Below, one piece after another: positions 39,822 to 52,059 of a stretch of 64,000 nucleotides of DNA. Position 1 is the first letter of the stretch. Each line of letters opens with the position of its first letter. Origin of the DNA: Caprimulgus europaeus. Taxonomy: Eukaryota; Chordata; Aves; Caprimulgiformes; Caprimulgidae. The stretch spans positions 42,165,295 to 42,229,294 of the forward strand of contig OU015524.1 of assembly GCA_907165065.1 (NCBI GenBank). The letters run 5' to 3'. Under the pieces are notes generated by a model. That model saw only the letters and a program-made list of their open reading frames with translations, searched no databases and was not told the DNA's origin. The position numbers and the translations under genes are program-made.

Positions 39822-40521
39822 ACATGCTCACTTCTGTTCAAGTAGCTAGGAACTGACAAAGTATTGAGTCTCCAAAAGGAAAATTCCTATATTGGGTGGC
39901 TTTCAAATATAAGTATTCTCAGTTTCCAATTTTTTTTCTCCAATGATACATAGCTATAAAACTACACATTACTTTCAAACTGTGTCACCCTTCCTTGTTT
40001 GAAGTTTGGTGGCAAATTTGATGTATTTGAAATAGCTGACATAGATGTCTAACTCTCTATAGGACTAGGACTAATTAAAAAAAAAAAAAAAAAGGGTAAT
40101 GGATCATGTAGAAGATTCCACTATGACTGGAACTGAATCAGCTAACTGGAGCAGAAAATCTTATGTACAGGGATAAGTTTGGTAAGATTATTATATAATT
40201 ACTGCATTAAAACTAAGCAAAGAACCTGGAAGCTACAAGTGGTCACTTGATCATTGCAATGTATTTGTTTTTCAAAGTACATCACTCCTTTACTCCTGGA
40301 TTGCCAAAGGCCCTGCCTTACACAAATCTCAAACAGTTCTGTTGTGCTAGAGCAGTGAAGCATCGAGTGCCAGCTAGTGGTTGTGTTGAAAGGCAGGGCA
40401 GTCTGGAAGTACTCTTGAAAAGTACCACATGAACACTGGTATGAGCAGCAGAAACAATGTAGGGGAAAGAGATGCTGATAAACGCAGTAGATGGGAATCA
40501 CTCAGAGGACGCAGTGAAAGA

Positions 40522-40592
40522 TTTTGTTGCAGGGGGGTTGGACTAGATGACCTTTAAAAGAACCTTCCAACCTAAACTATTCTGATTCTATG
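40522..40592 (+). mobile_element. CR1 tail fragment
   Basis: About 70 bases resembling only the extreme 3' end of CR1: a GGGGGGTTGGACTAGATGACC block, a CCTTCCAACC block and a TTCTGATTCTATG terminus. Same orientation as the larger CR1 700 bases upstream, but separated from it by unrelated sequence, so probably an independent, severely truncated insertion. Confidence 0.85.
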
Positions 40593-42048
40593 TATAAATA
40601 ACTTACCCTGTAGTTGTAGAGAATTAAGCCATGTATTAGGTTGCATCCATTGCATTACAGGTAGGAAAAACTCAGGAGAAACACATTTTTGCATACTAAT
40701 TGGAATGTTCAATTCCTAAGAATTGACACTTTGATCATGGAGTCTGACCTCAACTGGTATCATTCTTTAACAAAAATAGTTACTTATTGTAAATACATGG
40801 TATATCATCACTCCATTTACGCAGGCTTTGTGACAGTGAGAGATAACACTGACCATCTCCAATGGGTTAGAGCCTTAAGAGCTTGCATTAATTGTTTGCA
40901 AGTCTTTCTGTGTCTGAGAGAAGTGACAGCACAATGTATCATTTTGACAAAGGTCAGGTGAATGCAAAAGCCTATCGATAAAGTTGCTGCCAGTAACAGG
41001 GACGGAACTGACATAGGAAGCTCTCCCCCATTTCTTTTCTTCCTGTGAAGAGCCAATTTAAATCTATTTAAAACAAGTGGTTTTAAAAATATCAGCTAGG
41101 TTTTGATTCCCTTTTTAAATTTCCCATCCTACATGTATTTAGAGCTCATTAATATGTAGCAAACCAGTAGAGTCAGTGACTCAAATAAAATGCAGAAATC
41201 AATTTGCATTCAGCTAGTGAAACACTTTGATTGGAAAGAATTTGCCATAAGATAAAATCGAGGGGGACAGTGAAACCAACTCTACAGGGAGTCAATTGAG
41301 TGTCTGTTCAATATGATAGAAAGTTAACTTAGAGATAAAGGACAACGAGCAAAAATAATCATAATAATTCAAAGCAAATACTAGCAGGGAAATGCAGATA
41401 GGCACATAGTAATGCACAGACAACTTCATTGTGGGTTTATATTGTGATCTCCCTACTGTCCACACAGTAATCCCAATACAGATTATTTGTACAAAAATGA
41501 GATTACACTGCATGAGATAATGCGCATGAAAATTGCCAGTAAAATACACTCATTGTTTATCACATTCTAAGATTGCCCAAAGGTCTCTGCTACTCTGGCT
41601 GTGAAAAGATTCAAGACTGCAAACATCACACATTTTTAAAGTGTAAAAAAGCAGTAGAGTTTTTTTCCCATACAAAGTGAACAGTCTTTTCACATGCACA
41701 CAAAGCATGGATAAAAGAATAAAAGAACTGCCTTTAACATTGAACTTTCAGATAGATAGATTGACAGACAGAAATAAACACAGAAACACACACACATAGT
41801 TGATATATATGGTCTCATATCTTTTCTACTGTTTCCTGTCATGTATGAAAGAAGCAAGAATTCTTTATTGTTGTGGGTTTTTACCGTTTTAAGACACTCC
41901 TCAACGTAAGGCAGAAAATTTTCTATGAAGCATAGAGCATTTAGTGTACAGTAACCAAATAGGCAGAGTGATAGACATGTAGTATTTGAATAGCTGAATT
42001 AATGGAAGAAACAAAGAAGAAATTATACTATTAGATTGTTTATATTTG

Positions 42049-42234
42049 GTGAGACACTGGAACAGGTTCCCAGAGAAGTTGTGGATGCCCCCTCCCTGGA
42101 GGTTTTCAAATCAGGTTGGATGAGGCTCTGAGCAACCTGGTCTAGTGGAAGGTGTCCCTGCTTATGGCAGGGGGGTTGGAACTAGATGATCTCTAAGGTC
42201 CCTTCCAACCCAGACCATTCTATGATTCTATGAT
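42049..42234 (+). mobile_element. CR1 3' end, 186 bases
   Basis: Severely 5'-truncated CR1 in intron 80, plus strand. It begins within the last ORF2 codons (CACTGGAACAGGTTCCCAG, then the DAPSLEVF-like segment), has the GTGTCCCTGCTTATGGCAGG block, TTGGAACTAGATGATCTC, and the CATTCTATGATTCTATGAT terminus. Third CR1 in the same orientation within 5 kb of intron 80. Confidence 0.95.
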
Positions 42235-45150
42235 ATACTTTCTATGGGGATTTGTAATATGTACTTTGTGTTTGTGGCAATTACAACACCTCTTAAACAA
42301 TTTTTTGTGAGTCTGTGTGAACACATTAATCTTCCAGGATAACACCTTTATTGTATGAAGGTGGAACAGATCTGTACAAACTTTTGAAGGAGTAAGAGTG
42401 AAGCTGATCCTGGAATACATCTCTTTCCACAGCTGTATGGGAACCTCTTTCTTTTATGAACTGAATGTTAATAGAAGTGCTAGCAAACAAAACATTAAAA
42501 TAATCTTTTAAATTGAGAAGGTTATGATTGCTCCCCATATTGTCATAGGCAATGATCTTTGAAGCTACTGACTGGAGTCTGACCACCTGTGCACTCCCAA
42601 TCTCAAGCAAGTCATCTCTACTTAGTTTAGCTGCCATTAGCCACAACATAACTAACTGTATTTAAACACCTAAGAACCAAAAATTAGCTACCGCAAACAC
42701 CATGCCTCCTCTCAGAACATCAACATTGCAGCGCTATCAGCAAGCAGCCTGAGTCAATAATGGGAACTGCGTCTTCTACTTGCAGGAAGTAAGCAAGTAG
42801 GCTGGTGCTTAAGCCATGGGCCACCTTTTAGAAACAAATGGTGAGACTTTCATGATGTGACACAAAAGACTGTAAGAAATTGAGTCAATTTAAAAAAAAA
42901 CCAAAACACTGAAGTTTTAGAGCTAATTGCCTCTATGTTTTTAGAGAAAACATGGAAAAACTAGGAATTGCTTCAGGTATGGAGTAGCTATGCAGTTTCT
43001 ATCAAATACTACCACAATGAAGGCTGAGGACTCAGTATATTCCAAAGGATCTGAATCACAGATAAACTATAATACAATTGATGTTCTCTCTGTGACAAAC
43101 ATGGGAAACAGAATTCTACTACTGTATCAGAAATACATGTCTCCTAAGATAAAGAAAGAAAGCCCAACTGCTTTCCCTTAAGAGCCAAATAATTTTAATA
43201 ATTCAAATTAAATTTTAACCAGAAGGAAGATAACTGATGCATAAAAGGCAAGAACAGCAAAACAATATGAACAAGCCAAATGACACTCTGTTTTCCTCAA
43301 AATGGTTATGTAATTTTATATGAAATATTTTTTGAAAATAGTTATCAGAGCATTTAAAAAGAGTTTGTACTCAAGAAGGGTTTGGTAGAGATGTCATGCT
43401 GGAACTGATATGTTAAAAATGTTCCTCAAGACCCTTTAGTTGAACTTATCCAAGATGTTGGGCCTAAAAAAAATAACAGATTAGACCCAGACAAATACAC
43501 ACATATTTTTTGTTTTACCTTGCTGCGTTGTGATCCTGTCACCTTAAGGAAGGGCAAGGACAAGAAGCGAAATAGTAATAAGAAAAAGAAGTCCAATTTT
43601 TTTTTTTCAGTAGGTGACTGACCAAATACATACACAAAATTGTCTTTTGAAACAGATTAACACATTATTTGAACATAAGTTTCATAGCTACAGAAAAAAT
43701 AATAATGAGAAACAAGTTAAAAGGATCATCTCTCAAAAGATAAAGTTGAATGCTGAACAAGGAACACATTATAATTTAGGTAAAGAGCACTAATAAATCC
43801 TTTACTGATAAATTTGTTCATTCACCTCAATGACTTCCTATTTATAAATGTTCACATTTTTAAGCACAAGACTTCTGATATCTAACAAACATGCATAGGT
43901 TAACTGAAAAAAGCTTATAAAAATAAACATTCTTTGTTTAGCCAATTATACGTCATACATTGCATTTCCAGGAAAAACAAAAACAAAAGAACTGAAATTT
44001 GGATTCATACTTAGATATTTACAAAGAAACAGAAATTTATCTATTGGGTATATTCGTTTTAACTCAACTGGACCAGAACTTCTGAGTGATTGAAAATAAT
44101 TTGATATTGCTATTCTTTCTGATTTCCATATACTGCCAAATTTGGAATACATACTTAAATAATTAAGTGCTATCTCACGCAGCATCATGTAGAAAACATA
44201 CAGAACATCTGATGTGTACAAAACAATAAGAGTAAAAGTAAACACACCCCAAACCACTCCTCAAAAACCAAAATAACACAGGTAGTTTTATATTAAAACA
44301 ATCAGTATATTTAGAAATATTTTAAAGAAATAATAAAAGCATGTATTTAATGTTTCTGTGTTTTAGTAAAGATATTAAATATAAGTAGATTTGAAAGATA
44401 TGACAACTTTTAATGTCAGGATTAAAATATGCTAAAATATATTAAAATATTTAAAATATTAACAAGCTAATTCCCTCAGTACCCCTCAGAACAGACAAAT
44501 TTCTTGTAAACTCAATTTTATCAATGGAATAAGAGAGAAAGATTCCAGAGCAGTAATCTACTCATGTAAGGGTGTTACCTTATATAGTGATGATTGTTAA
44601 AAACTCAACATTAAACAATAAATACAGATCTCCTATTCTCAACATAAGAAAAAGCTTGTCAGTATTGATTAATAAAAGCTCACCTTTCACTAAGAAGCAC
44701 TAATATATATGTGAACATAAAAATAGTGTATAAATTCCTGGTACTGAATGTAAATGACTACTGCAAAAAGCGGTATTTCAGTATTTTAAACATCCAAACT
44801 AAAGGTAGGACATGATACTTTACAAGATACAGCCTGTTATCAGATTAAGTTACTACCCATAATATTTCTCATCAACAACTAAAAAGTTAAAGTCAAACAG
44901 ATAAACACAAGATCCATTAAATTACTCTCTATATAATCTTATATTATTTGGTACTATGTATGTTCTTGTTTTACTACTATGAATCTGGTGACTCATATCT
45001 GCCAATCCAGCTTCTGACATGCAGTTCACTGGCTTATCAAGCTGCAGCAAGCCATGAACCAAGGAACATAAACTTCAGTCAAAAGCTATGAAATAATGTG
45101 TAACATGACAAGGAAAAAAAATAAAAACAAAACCAGAAGTATAATCTTAC

Positions 45151-45204
45151 TTCAAAACTCTTCACTTCTTCTTCACCATCATCATCTTCTTCATCATGGC
45201 AGCT
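45151..45204 (-). CDS. RYR2: RYR2 exon 80, acidic 18-codon exon
   Basis: Eighteen codons, phase 0-0: SCHDEEDDDGEEEVKSFE (about residues 3698-3715). The run of Asp and Glu forms an acidic loop of the core solenoid and is a useful RYR2 signature. The acceptor is TATCAG and the donor GTAAGA. It sits just upstream of the 13.1 kb intron that carries most of the mobile elements. Confidence 0.97.
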
Positions 45205-45355
45205 CTGATACCATGTAGAAAGAAAACATTCACTGGTAAGTGGAGGGCAGGGGTGGGGGCCTAAGCCTTCCCTCACTTTACACATAATTTCTCTTTATAT
45301 TCCTCATTAATTTTATTAAAACAGAAAAGATGCGAAAGATAACAAAGAAAGTTAC

Positions 45356-45407
45356 CTTTGCCATAATGTCAGCATAAGCCATATACAGGAAATCTTCTTC
45401 CAATTTG
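45356..45407 (-). CDS. RYR2: RYR2 exon 79 (52 bases)
   Basis: Completes the Cys codon and adds 17 codons, KLEEDFLYMAYADIMAK (about residues 3681-3697), in the core solenoid. The acceptor is AACCAG and the donor GTAACT. It is separated from the next exon by only 148 bases, the shortest intron in the window. Confidence 0.97.
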
Positions 45408-46014
45408 CTGGTTAATAAGAGAGAAGAAATGGAAAATGAAGAAGATTAGAACCATTATAGTAGAATTGGAAGACCAGAATATTTTTAAGCACCTTAAAAA
45501 TCTTTTTAAAGGATTTCTATGTTCGTAATTCATTTTAAAGGTCTTTTTGGGAAATGAGAACTTGATTGACAAATACAAACTGAAAAGTAAAGCCAGCTAC
45601 AAACACAGTGCTCTACAAATTCATAAACACCTTTCAATGAAGAGAACACAGTTAATTTTTCTACCTAGAACATACTTATACTTCGCATTCAGAATATAAC
45701 TGTTGATAGGGAACATGGATAGAAGAGAGAGGTGTACTAAGTTCTGAACACAGCATTCACAACTGTGAAAAAGTGTATTGGGTCATCTATCTGTCTCTAG
45801 AAAACTCCTTACATCTCATTATTAGTCATGTTAAAATCCCTTTACATACCACAGGCTAGAGAGGTTTGAGTATAACTCAAACTCACCATATGTACATATG
45901 CACATATTTTGGCTCAACCTACGCAATCTCACTTGGACGAGATATGTACAACTTCAAAAACAGGAGTAATCTGAAAATCTGCATACACTCTGCAGTCTCT
46001 CACACCATCCCTAC
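45408..46014 (-). other. Intron 78 side region
   Basis: 607 bases between exons 79 and 78. Holds the 22-base match to the intron 77 palindrome; nothing else. Confidence 0.9.
45488..45509. repeat. 22-base exact match to the core of the 48.5 kb palindrome
   Basis: AGCACCTTAAAAATCTTTTT followed by AA is identical to the centre of the palindrome at 48538-48587 read on the opposite strand, loop bases included. The match stops where the right arm here diverges (AAAGG instead of AAGGTGCT). It lies in intron 78, 3 kb from the palindrome, with two exons of RYR2 not between but a single exon (78) separating them. Confidence 0.8.
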
Positions 46015-46118
46015 CATTTTTCAGTCAAGGCTGTTCGACTGAATAGCAGAATAAGTTGATGTAAAGGATCAACTCTCTTAAGGCTTTCATCTTCTTCTGG
46101 TGGTTCCTCCCCAGGTTT
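46015..46118 (-). CDS. RYR2: RYR2 exon 78
   Basis: Thirty-four codons plus two bases of a Cys codon, from [15 protein letters not shown] to RTALTEK(C) (about residues 3646-3680). The acceptor is CCCTAAAG and the donor GTAGGG. The acidic linker differs from human ([11 protein letters not shown] against GAEPPEEDEGT as remembered), while [19 protein letters not shown], the first helices of the core solenoid, is conserved. Confidence 0.97.
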
Positions 46119-46696
46119 CTTTAGGGAAAAAAAAAATAATTAAAAGTATATTCAATTATCTGTAATGAAAAATATTTTACTCTGTGCAATTTATTAGACA
46201 TTAAATACATGCATATGTAATTTGGATTTGGACAACCAGGAGGAAACAGATTCCAAGCAAATTATGAAAAGTCTAAATCCTGACTGTGTTTATGACCACG
46301 AAGACTTACAAAGATGATATTTGCAAAGCTTTGGATTTCCTCTGCTCATAAAAATTCACCCTCTTCCCTAGATTCTGAAAATAACTTCAATCTTTTACTA
46401 CTGTTATCCAGAACGAGTGGTATACCAGATGCTATCACTTGCTATTATATTTTCTGTTCCTCTCTATGTTAACAAGATTCACCAGCTAAGAACTAGAATC
46501 CCCTGTTCCAAAACTTATGCCAGGTATGTTTGCTGGGGAATTCTGCCAGGCTTTGAGGAAGAAGAAATCCAAACTTGAAGCTCATTAATATTTTTAGACA
46601 GAAGGAGCCATATCTACCAACAACAGTAAAGCTGGCAGGATGTAGAATTTTAGATGACACACCAATAACATATTAAAAATATATATCATTCAATTT

Positions 46697-46719
46697 ATAT
46701 ATATATATACACACACAAA
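46697..46719. repeat. (TA)n-(CA)n microsatellite
   Basis: TATATATATATATACACACACA in intron 77; short alternating purine-pyrimidine tract. Confidence 0.85.
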
Positions 46720-48537
46720 TATTTTTTTTTCATGTGGTTATTTTGCTTTCAGGTTTAGACAGCTCTAGTTAGTTCACTCTTGAAGAAAAATGTAGTCCTA
46801 AATATTACAATGGTAACCAACGAAGCAGTATTTTGAAAATAATTTATACAAAATCTGTCCTCTGACTTGTCTTTTCCCAAAAGACATTTCAGAAACTAAG
46901 TTTTGCATATCAAGTTATTAACAAAATTGCTTCACACAGACATATGTTTCTGCAAAGCATCTGGTAGCTCAAGACTGCATAAATTATGACCACTCTTCCT
47001 CCTTGTTTTCACCCAGTAGTATACATTAAAATACAGATAGAAAGGATTCCATGCATTGATAAGACTTTACAAGTAAGACATTATCATAATATCAGATGTT
47101 ATCAGTTAGCAATAAGGAAGAGTTGGCCACATGACAGATATAACGAAAATGAATTTTTTGCCTATTAAGAAAAAAACCTGTGTGTGCTAGTGTTAAATAC
47201 ATTCCTGTGGGAATGCTTATAAATATCTATGTGTACTACACTGCATATGTGCCTGTGAAGTCCACCTTTTCCACTCAGCTGTACCAAAAATGACCGGTCA
47301 CAGCTGAGAATTTACTTTAGTTGACATATATGCACAATGATCATTTTACAGGCTAGTCTATGATGGCCATACAAGGTTTATTTCACATTTTGCAATATAT
47401 GACACTATTTTCAGTATCAATAACAAGATCTGAACAATGCAAATTATAACTCTATTTATATCTCACCATTATGAATGTCTTCCCCTGCTCTTTATTTCAA
47501 TCTCATTTAGGATGCTGACCTTTCTCTTTATTTAAATGGTAGCATTCTATACTTGGTAATGTTATCAACCAGAATACCTCTCTAATGTTATCAAAACTGA
47601 TGAAGCAAAAGGGCAGAAGTTGTATTAATGTTTAATACAAGGTATTAGTTTTCATAGATTTAATTCAAATTAAGTGGAGGATCAAATTCACCAATGACTG
47701 AGTTAAATAGAATTCATTATTAAGCATAGCATAAACACTAGAATCAAATGATTTTCTGACATTTCTGGTAAATAAGTATTTTTCATTTTCAGTGTTTTGA
47801 GACAGTTACCCTATATTTATTTCAGGGTAAAATAAAAAGCTTTAACTGAACCTAGCATAAGAGGATAAAACAAATAAGTTGGGTAAGTTTTAGTTGCCAT
47901 TTCTAAATGCTGAAAAATTGAAATATTTAATTTTCATACAATCTAATTATTAAACATTCTTCTTATAAATTTTTATACCCAGTAATGCCTACCAACAAAA
48001 CTAATCAATATTTTTATCATATAAACTTAGGTCTTCATATAACCTATTTTAACTTTTAAATATTAATAAAGACAGTGTTGAATATCCTATGATTTTAATA
48101 TCGAACACTAAAAATCTAGTTCCCTTAGATACTTCATCTGCTGAATCAGAATTAACAATCAACAGAATTAAGGTCCTCAAATAGCAGACTTGCATATACT
48201 TTTTTTTTTAATATACAGAGGTTGAAGAAGTAGTGCCACGTTTGTATGATAGACTTAAGGACAGAATTTTCAGTGAACAAAACTGCAGGTCTACTCCAGT
48301 CCTCTGCTTTAGGGGATACAAACACCCATCTCTCACATTCCAGAAAAAGCCCTTACCACAGGTCTATAAATTGCCTGGGTCTGGCAAAGTCAGGAAGGAG
48401 GTAGTTTTTACTGCATTTCTCCTTTCAAATTATTTTTACTTAGCAGAAAAGTTCAAGTTTCTCAGTGGTGAGAAAGAACATACTATGGCACACAACACTG
48501 TAGTTTGATGACTACAGAGAGTTAAAGGACGAGAAGT

Positions 48538-48587
48538 CCAAAAACTATAGCACCTTAAAAAGATTTTTAAGGTGCTATAGTTTTTGG
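48538..48587. repeat. Perfect 50-base palindrome (24-base arms, 2-base loop)
   Basis: The left arm 48538-48561 (CCAAAAACTATAGCACCTTA and AAAA) and the right arm 48564-48587 are exact reverse complements, separated by GA. This could extrude a cruciform in DNA or form a very stable hairpin in the pre-mRNA. It lies in intron 77 and is unlike its surroundings. The 22 bases at 45488-45509 match its reverse complement across the centre exactly. Confidence 0.95.
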
Positions 48588-50261
48588 GCCCTGAATTGTT
48601 CCAGTTTTCTACCTAATATGTGAACAGTTCAGAAACTTCAGACAAACCTTCAAGCATATATTAGAGAACCCAAGGCTCCTTCACTCTCCCCTTCCAGAGA
48701 AGTTCTGACACCACAGCCTGCACTGTGAGTCCACCCCTTGCTATACCAAGGTACAGTTTCTCTAAGCGGGATAAAGAACCTTCACCAGCATCACAAACAC
48801 ATCTTTCATGAAGTCCACACAACAGTCTGGGTCAGCTCCACAGAGCTGAATGGTAGAACCTCAAACTCTCACCCTCCAGGGAAGTGCTCTAAAGCAGCAA
48901 GAATGTAACAGGAATTACAAGGGAATGCCTGTAGTCCTTTGCTAAAGGACGATACAGCAGCTGCAGTAGTCCAGTCTGTTTCTGTCTTCTCTAAGACAGT
49001 TTTTCACATAAACTACCTGGCAAGGAGTTCTTCATAAACTTAGCAAAGATATAGTTTCATATAGGAGGTAAGGAGACAACCCTTTAAGTCAGAGTATAAC
49101 TAAATGACCATGCTGGGTTATTTCTTCACACACACATACCTGCACATATACACACACACTCTCAACTGCTAAAATAAAATTATTTTTGGTAATGAACCTG
49201 CATTATTTAAAACTTTTGCAGTGTGTTGGGACACATGAAGATATCATTTTAAAAGGTTGTATACAAAGGAAGTATTTGCAGAATTCTCTTGTTTTTTCAC
49301 AATGCTTGATCACACAATAAGGATGCCACAATAAATGAATTTTACAAGTGTGGAGGCAAAAATGAACTTCCATAGTCTGCTTGTGTTGAGCTCATTGCTG
49401 CTAATCTTCCTTTCAATATTTTGACCCTTATTTTCAAAATTGTTCACAACTTGGGTAGCTGGTTTTAAGCATAAATTTTAAACAGTAAAAGCAATTTTTT
49501 TTTCTAGTTGCAATTTTCCAGTTACCTTCTCTCTATTGCAGAAAGCAGGCACTCCTCACAATAAAAAGATTGATCTCAGAGCGTGTACTGTTGGACCTCC
49601 AAGGGACTGAATCATTTCCTAGTACTAGTTCTTGCCACATGTGAAAGAACTACCTTTCCAAGAGACTATTGTAAGGGATGAGGGCACAAGACTTTACTGA
49701 AAATCACTCCAGGGATTTGCCAGGCTAATGACATCACTCTAACACTTTACTATTGGGAAAAATCCTCACCTCCCTAACAAGAGTATTCTTCTATGAAGAA
49801 GCAGCAGACTCTCTATGCTTCTGAGGAACAGATTAAGACTAGAATTCCTCTAATTTCCTTTTCTAACCTTTTGACTTAAATGGCTTTAGTGTGACTTATG
49901 ATGTTTTTAAATACATTAAAGGATAACTATAGAGAAAGAAGGGAATAAGCTGTTCCCCTTCTCCACAGAGCAGAAGATAAGAGACAGAAGAATGACAGCA
50001 ATTTACACATAATTTAGACAAAAATTTTAAAAGCTTTGTAGAAGGTTACTGAAGCCCTGAAGCTGACTGCCTGAGGGGATTTTGGAATCTCCATCACTTA
50101 CGATTTTTAACATGTGTCAGATGGACTTGGTCATAGCTCACCCCTTTGGGTAGAGATAGCTTAGATGATACCTTTTATATCTCATAGACTTATAACCATT
50201 GTTATAAAAGATGAATGTTAAACCATAATACAGTCCTATGACCCATTGCGCCCAGACATAC

Positions 50262-50358
50262 TGCTAAGTCTTCTATCAGTTTGTCTTCAAAATAATGTTC
50301 TTCTGTTTCAATCCAAGATTTATCATAGCCTTGAAGGAAGAGATTGACAGCTCTGTGC
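50262..50358 (-). CDS. RYR2: RYR2 exon 77
   Basis: Completes a split Arg codon, then 32 codons from HRAVNLFLQGYDKSW to IEDLA (about residues 3613-3645). The acceptor is TTTTAG and the donor GTATGT. One conservative change is seen, Asp for Glu in GY(D)KSW. It links the calmodulin helix to the core solenoid. Confidence 0.97.
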
Positions 50359-51946
50359 CTAAAATGGGAGATTTAAAACAAAAGCTGTAAACTTTTAGAG
50401 ATTATTTGGTCAACACAAATTTCATTCAGCTTGAAGAACTGTCCAGTTATTACAAACACCATCAAAAAGGAAAGCAAAATTTCTATTGTAAAACTATTGA
50501 AAGAATCTGCTTTAAAAATTAAGTTTACATTAAAATACTCTGTTCAAAACTGTGTCCCATTAACTTGTAAAACTGATAGTAAGATGTAATAATAATAATT
50601 TTAGAAACAGATAATAAATAGAACTTTAAATAAATTTAAATACAAGTAAGAAATAAAATTAATTACTTTACGACATTAATGAGTTTTATTTTTAATGAAA
50701 AATATTTTCATATTATTTTAATTTAAGTATTAAGATAATAGCAATAGATGACTTTGGATTGTGCTCAAGTAATTGCATTTTTTTTTTAATGTTCAGGATT
50801 ACACTTGCATATCAAATTTTTTTTTTTTTTTCCAAACTCCATGAAATTAAATGGCTAATGAGGCTAGGGGCAAGATGGTAAGCCAATGATGACAACTTTT
50901 TGTTTTTTCTTGAGGATTCAATGCAAAATGGACTGTGTGACAAGCAGCTCTCCGAGAAGAATTTTGTCAATCCTCTTTATTTTTTTAAACTACCATTCCC
51001 ATATACTGAAAAGGAAGAAGTATAGTTAAAATATAAAAGAATAATAGTTATGTGCAGGTGACCCACTTGTTAAAGTAAGAAGAGCTACAGATGGAAATAT
51101 CTTTGTTCTATTTTGAACTGTCACAGACACCTCATTTCAAGCTAGTATGATTCTGAGGCCCTTGTGCCTCCTGGGACAGACTAAGATTTATCCTACTAAC
51201 TATGCTAATGTAATAATATGCATACTTTTAGGAAAAAAAACAAGAAAAGATAAAATACAAGTGTTCTGGAAATTATTTTTAGCAACTGCACGAAAAACAG
51301 TTGTCTCTATTTTTTCTGAACATTCATTCCTTCCAGAATCTCAGGATTCTGAAACTTGCTTGCTATAGATCCCATTCTCTATAGAGCACAAAAGAAGAGG
51401 AAAAGGAGAGACATGAAAAGGTATGAAATGCTTAGAGTATGTGCATATATTTCTTGTCCTATAGAATGTTCTTCCCAAAAGTGCAGAATAAACAGAAAAG
51501 CTTTCAGATAAATAGTATCAGTTTATTTCCTGCATATAGAACATCTAGCATTTAATAATGAAGGTAACTCTGTATTTCTAGAGCTATGCCATGGCATAGG
51601 AGGAAATTTATCTCCCAAGATATTAGTGACACCAATATGTCTGCTTCTGCATTTATCTCCTATGAAAGGTGTCTGCTTTTCAGAAAAGAAAACATACCAG
51701 GACGAACAGGCAGAATAATGGCAGGAGGAGAGAATCAGAAATTTAAAATTATACTTTTGTTATCCTTTTCAGAAGATATATTAGAAGAAAGTAATTAGAT
51801 CTACTAAAAGGAAGTAATATACATTGTACACTACTATGCAGTTTATCAATTACTAGTTTACATGTCTGTCTTTCTTTTGATCTTGGCAAATAGTACTATA
51901 TGAACATAAAAGCACTTGTGAAAGACAGAACAAATATAGCTCTTAC
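50359..51946 (-). other. Intron between exons 76 and 77
   Basis: 1.6 kb, strongly AT-rich around 50560-50720. Nothing recognised. Confidence 0.88.
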
Positions 51947-52059
51947 CTTGGCAGATTATACAATGGTGCCATTCTAAAGCAGGCAACTACTGCTCTTTTC
52001 CTCTGTTTAGACAGCAGCTTATGCCACACTGCTTTTTTGGACCGCTGAGGATGCTCAAC
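51947..52059 (-). CDS. RYR2: RYR2 exon 76, calmodulin-binding segment
   Basis: Thirty-seven codons plus two bases, from [14 protein letters not shown] to LYNLP(R) (about residues 3576-3613). It carries the high-affinity calmodulin-binding helix: W3587, L3591 and F3603, the residues known to be needed for calmodulin inhibition of RYR2, are all present, as is the redox-sensitive Cys in VVACFRM (3602, equivalent to RYR1 C3635). The basic core SKQRKRAVV is identical to human. The acceptor is AACAG and the donor GTAAGA. The whole exon looks unchanged from human at the protein level. Confidence 0.98.

Larger units (their letters stand above)
32047..45150 (-). other. Intron 80, 13.1 kb, retroelement cluster
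   Basis: The largest intron. It holds the solo LTR (35633), the 2.8 kb CR1 (37022), two CR1 tails (40522, 42049), the CA-rich tract at 33441 and homopolymers at 34607-34626 and 40078-40093. All four mobile elements lie antisense to RYR2. A 107-codon open frame at 42326-42649 (minus), next to the last CR1, is of unknown meaning. The remaining sequence is AT-rich and unassigned. Confidence 0.9.
46119..50261 (-). other. Intron between exons 77 and 78
   Basis: 4.1 kb. Contains the TA/CA microsatellite, the perfect palindrome at 48538 and, around it (48230-49000), a less AT-rich segment with a 91-codon open frame on the plus strand (48233-48508) that resembles no protein I know. This segment may be an old unidentified insertion. 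Confidence 0.8.

Noticed and set aside
40078-40093. A-run after the large CR1 as a poly-A retrocopy tail
   Set aside because: CR1 does not end in poly-A and nothing coding-like precedes the run.
43946-44257. 103-codon minus-strand frame in intron 80
   Set aside because: Rich in Phe, Tyr, Ile and Leu as expected of AT-rich noise; no similarity seen.
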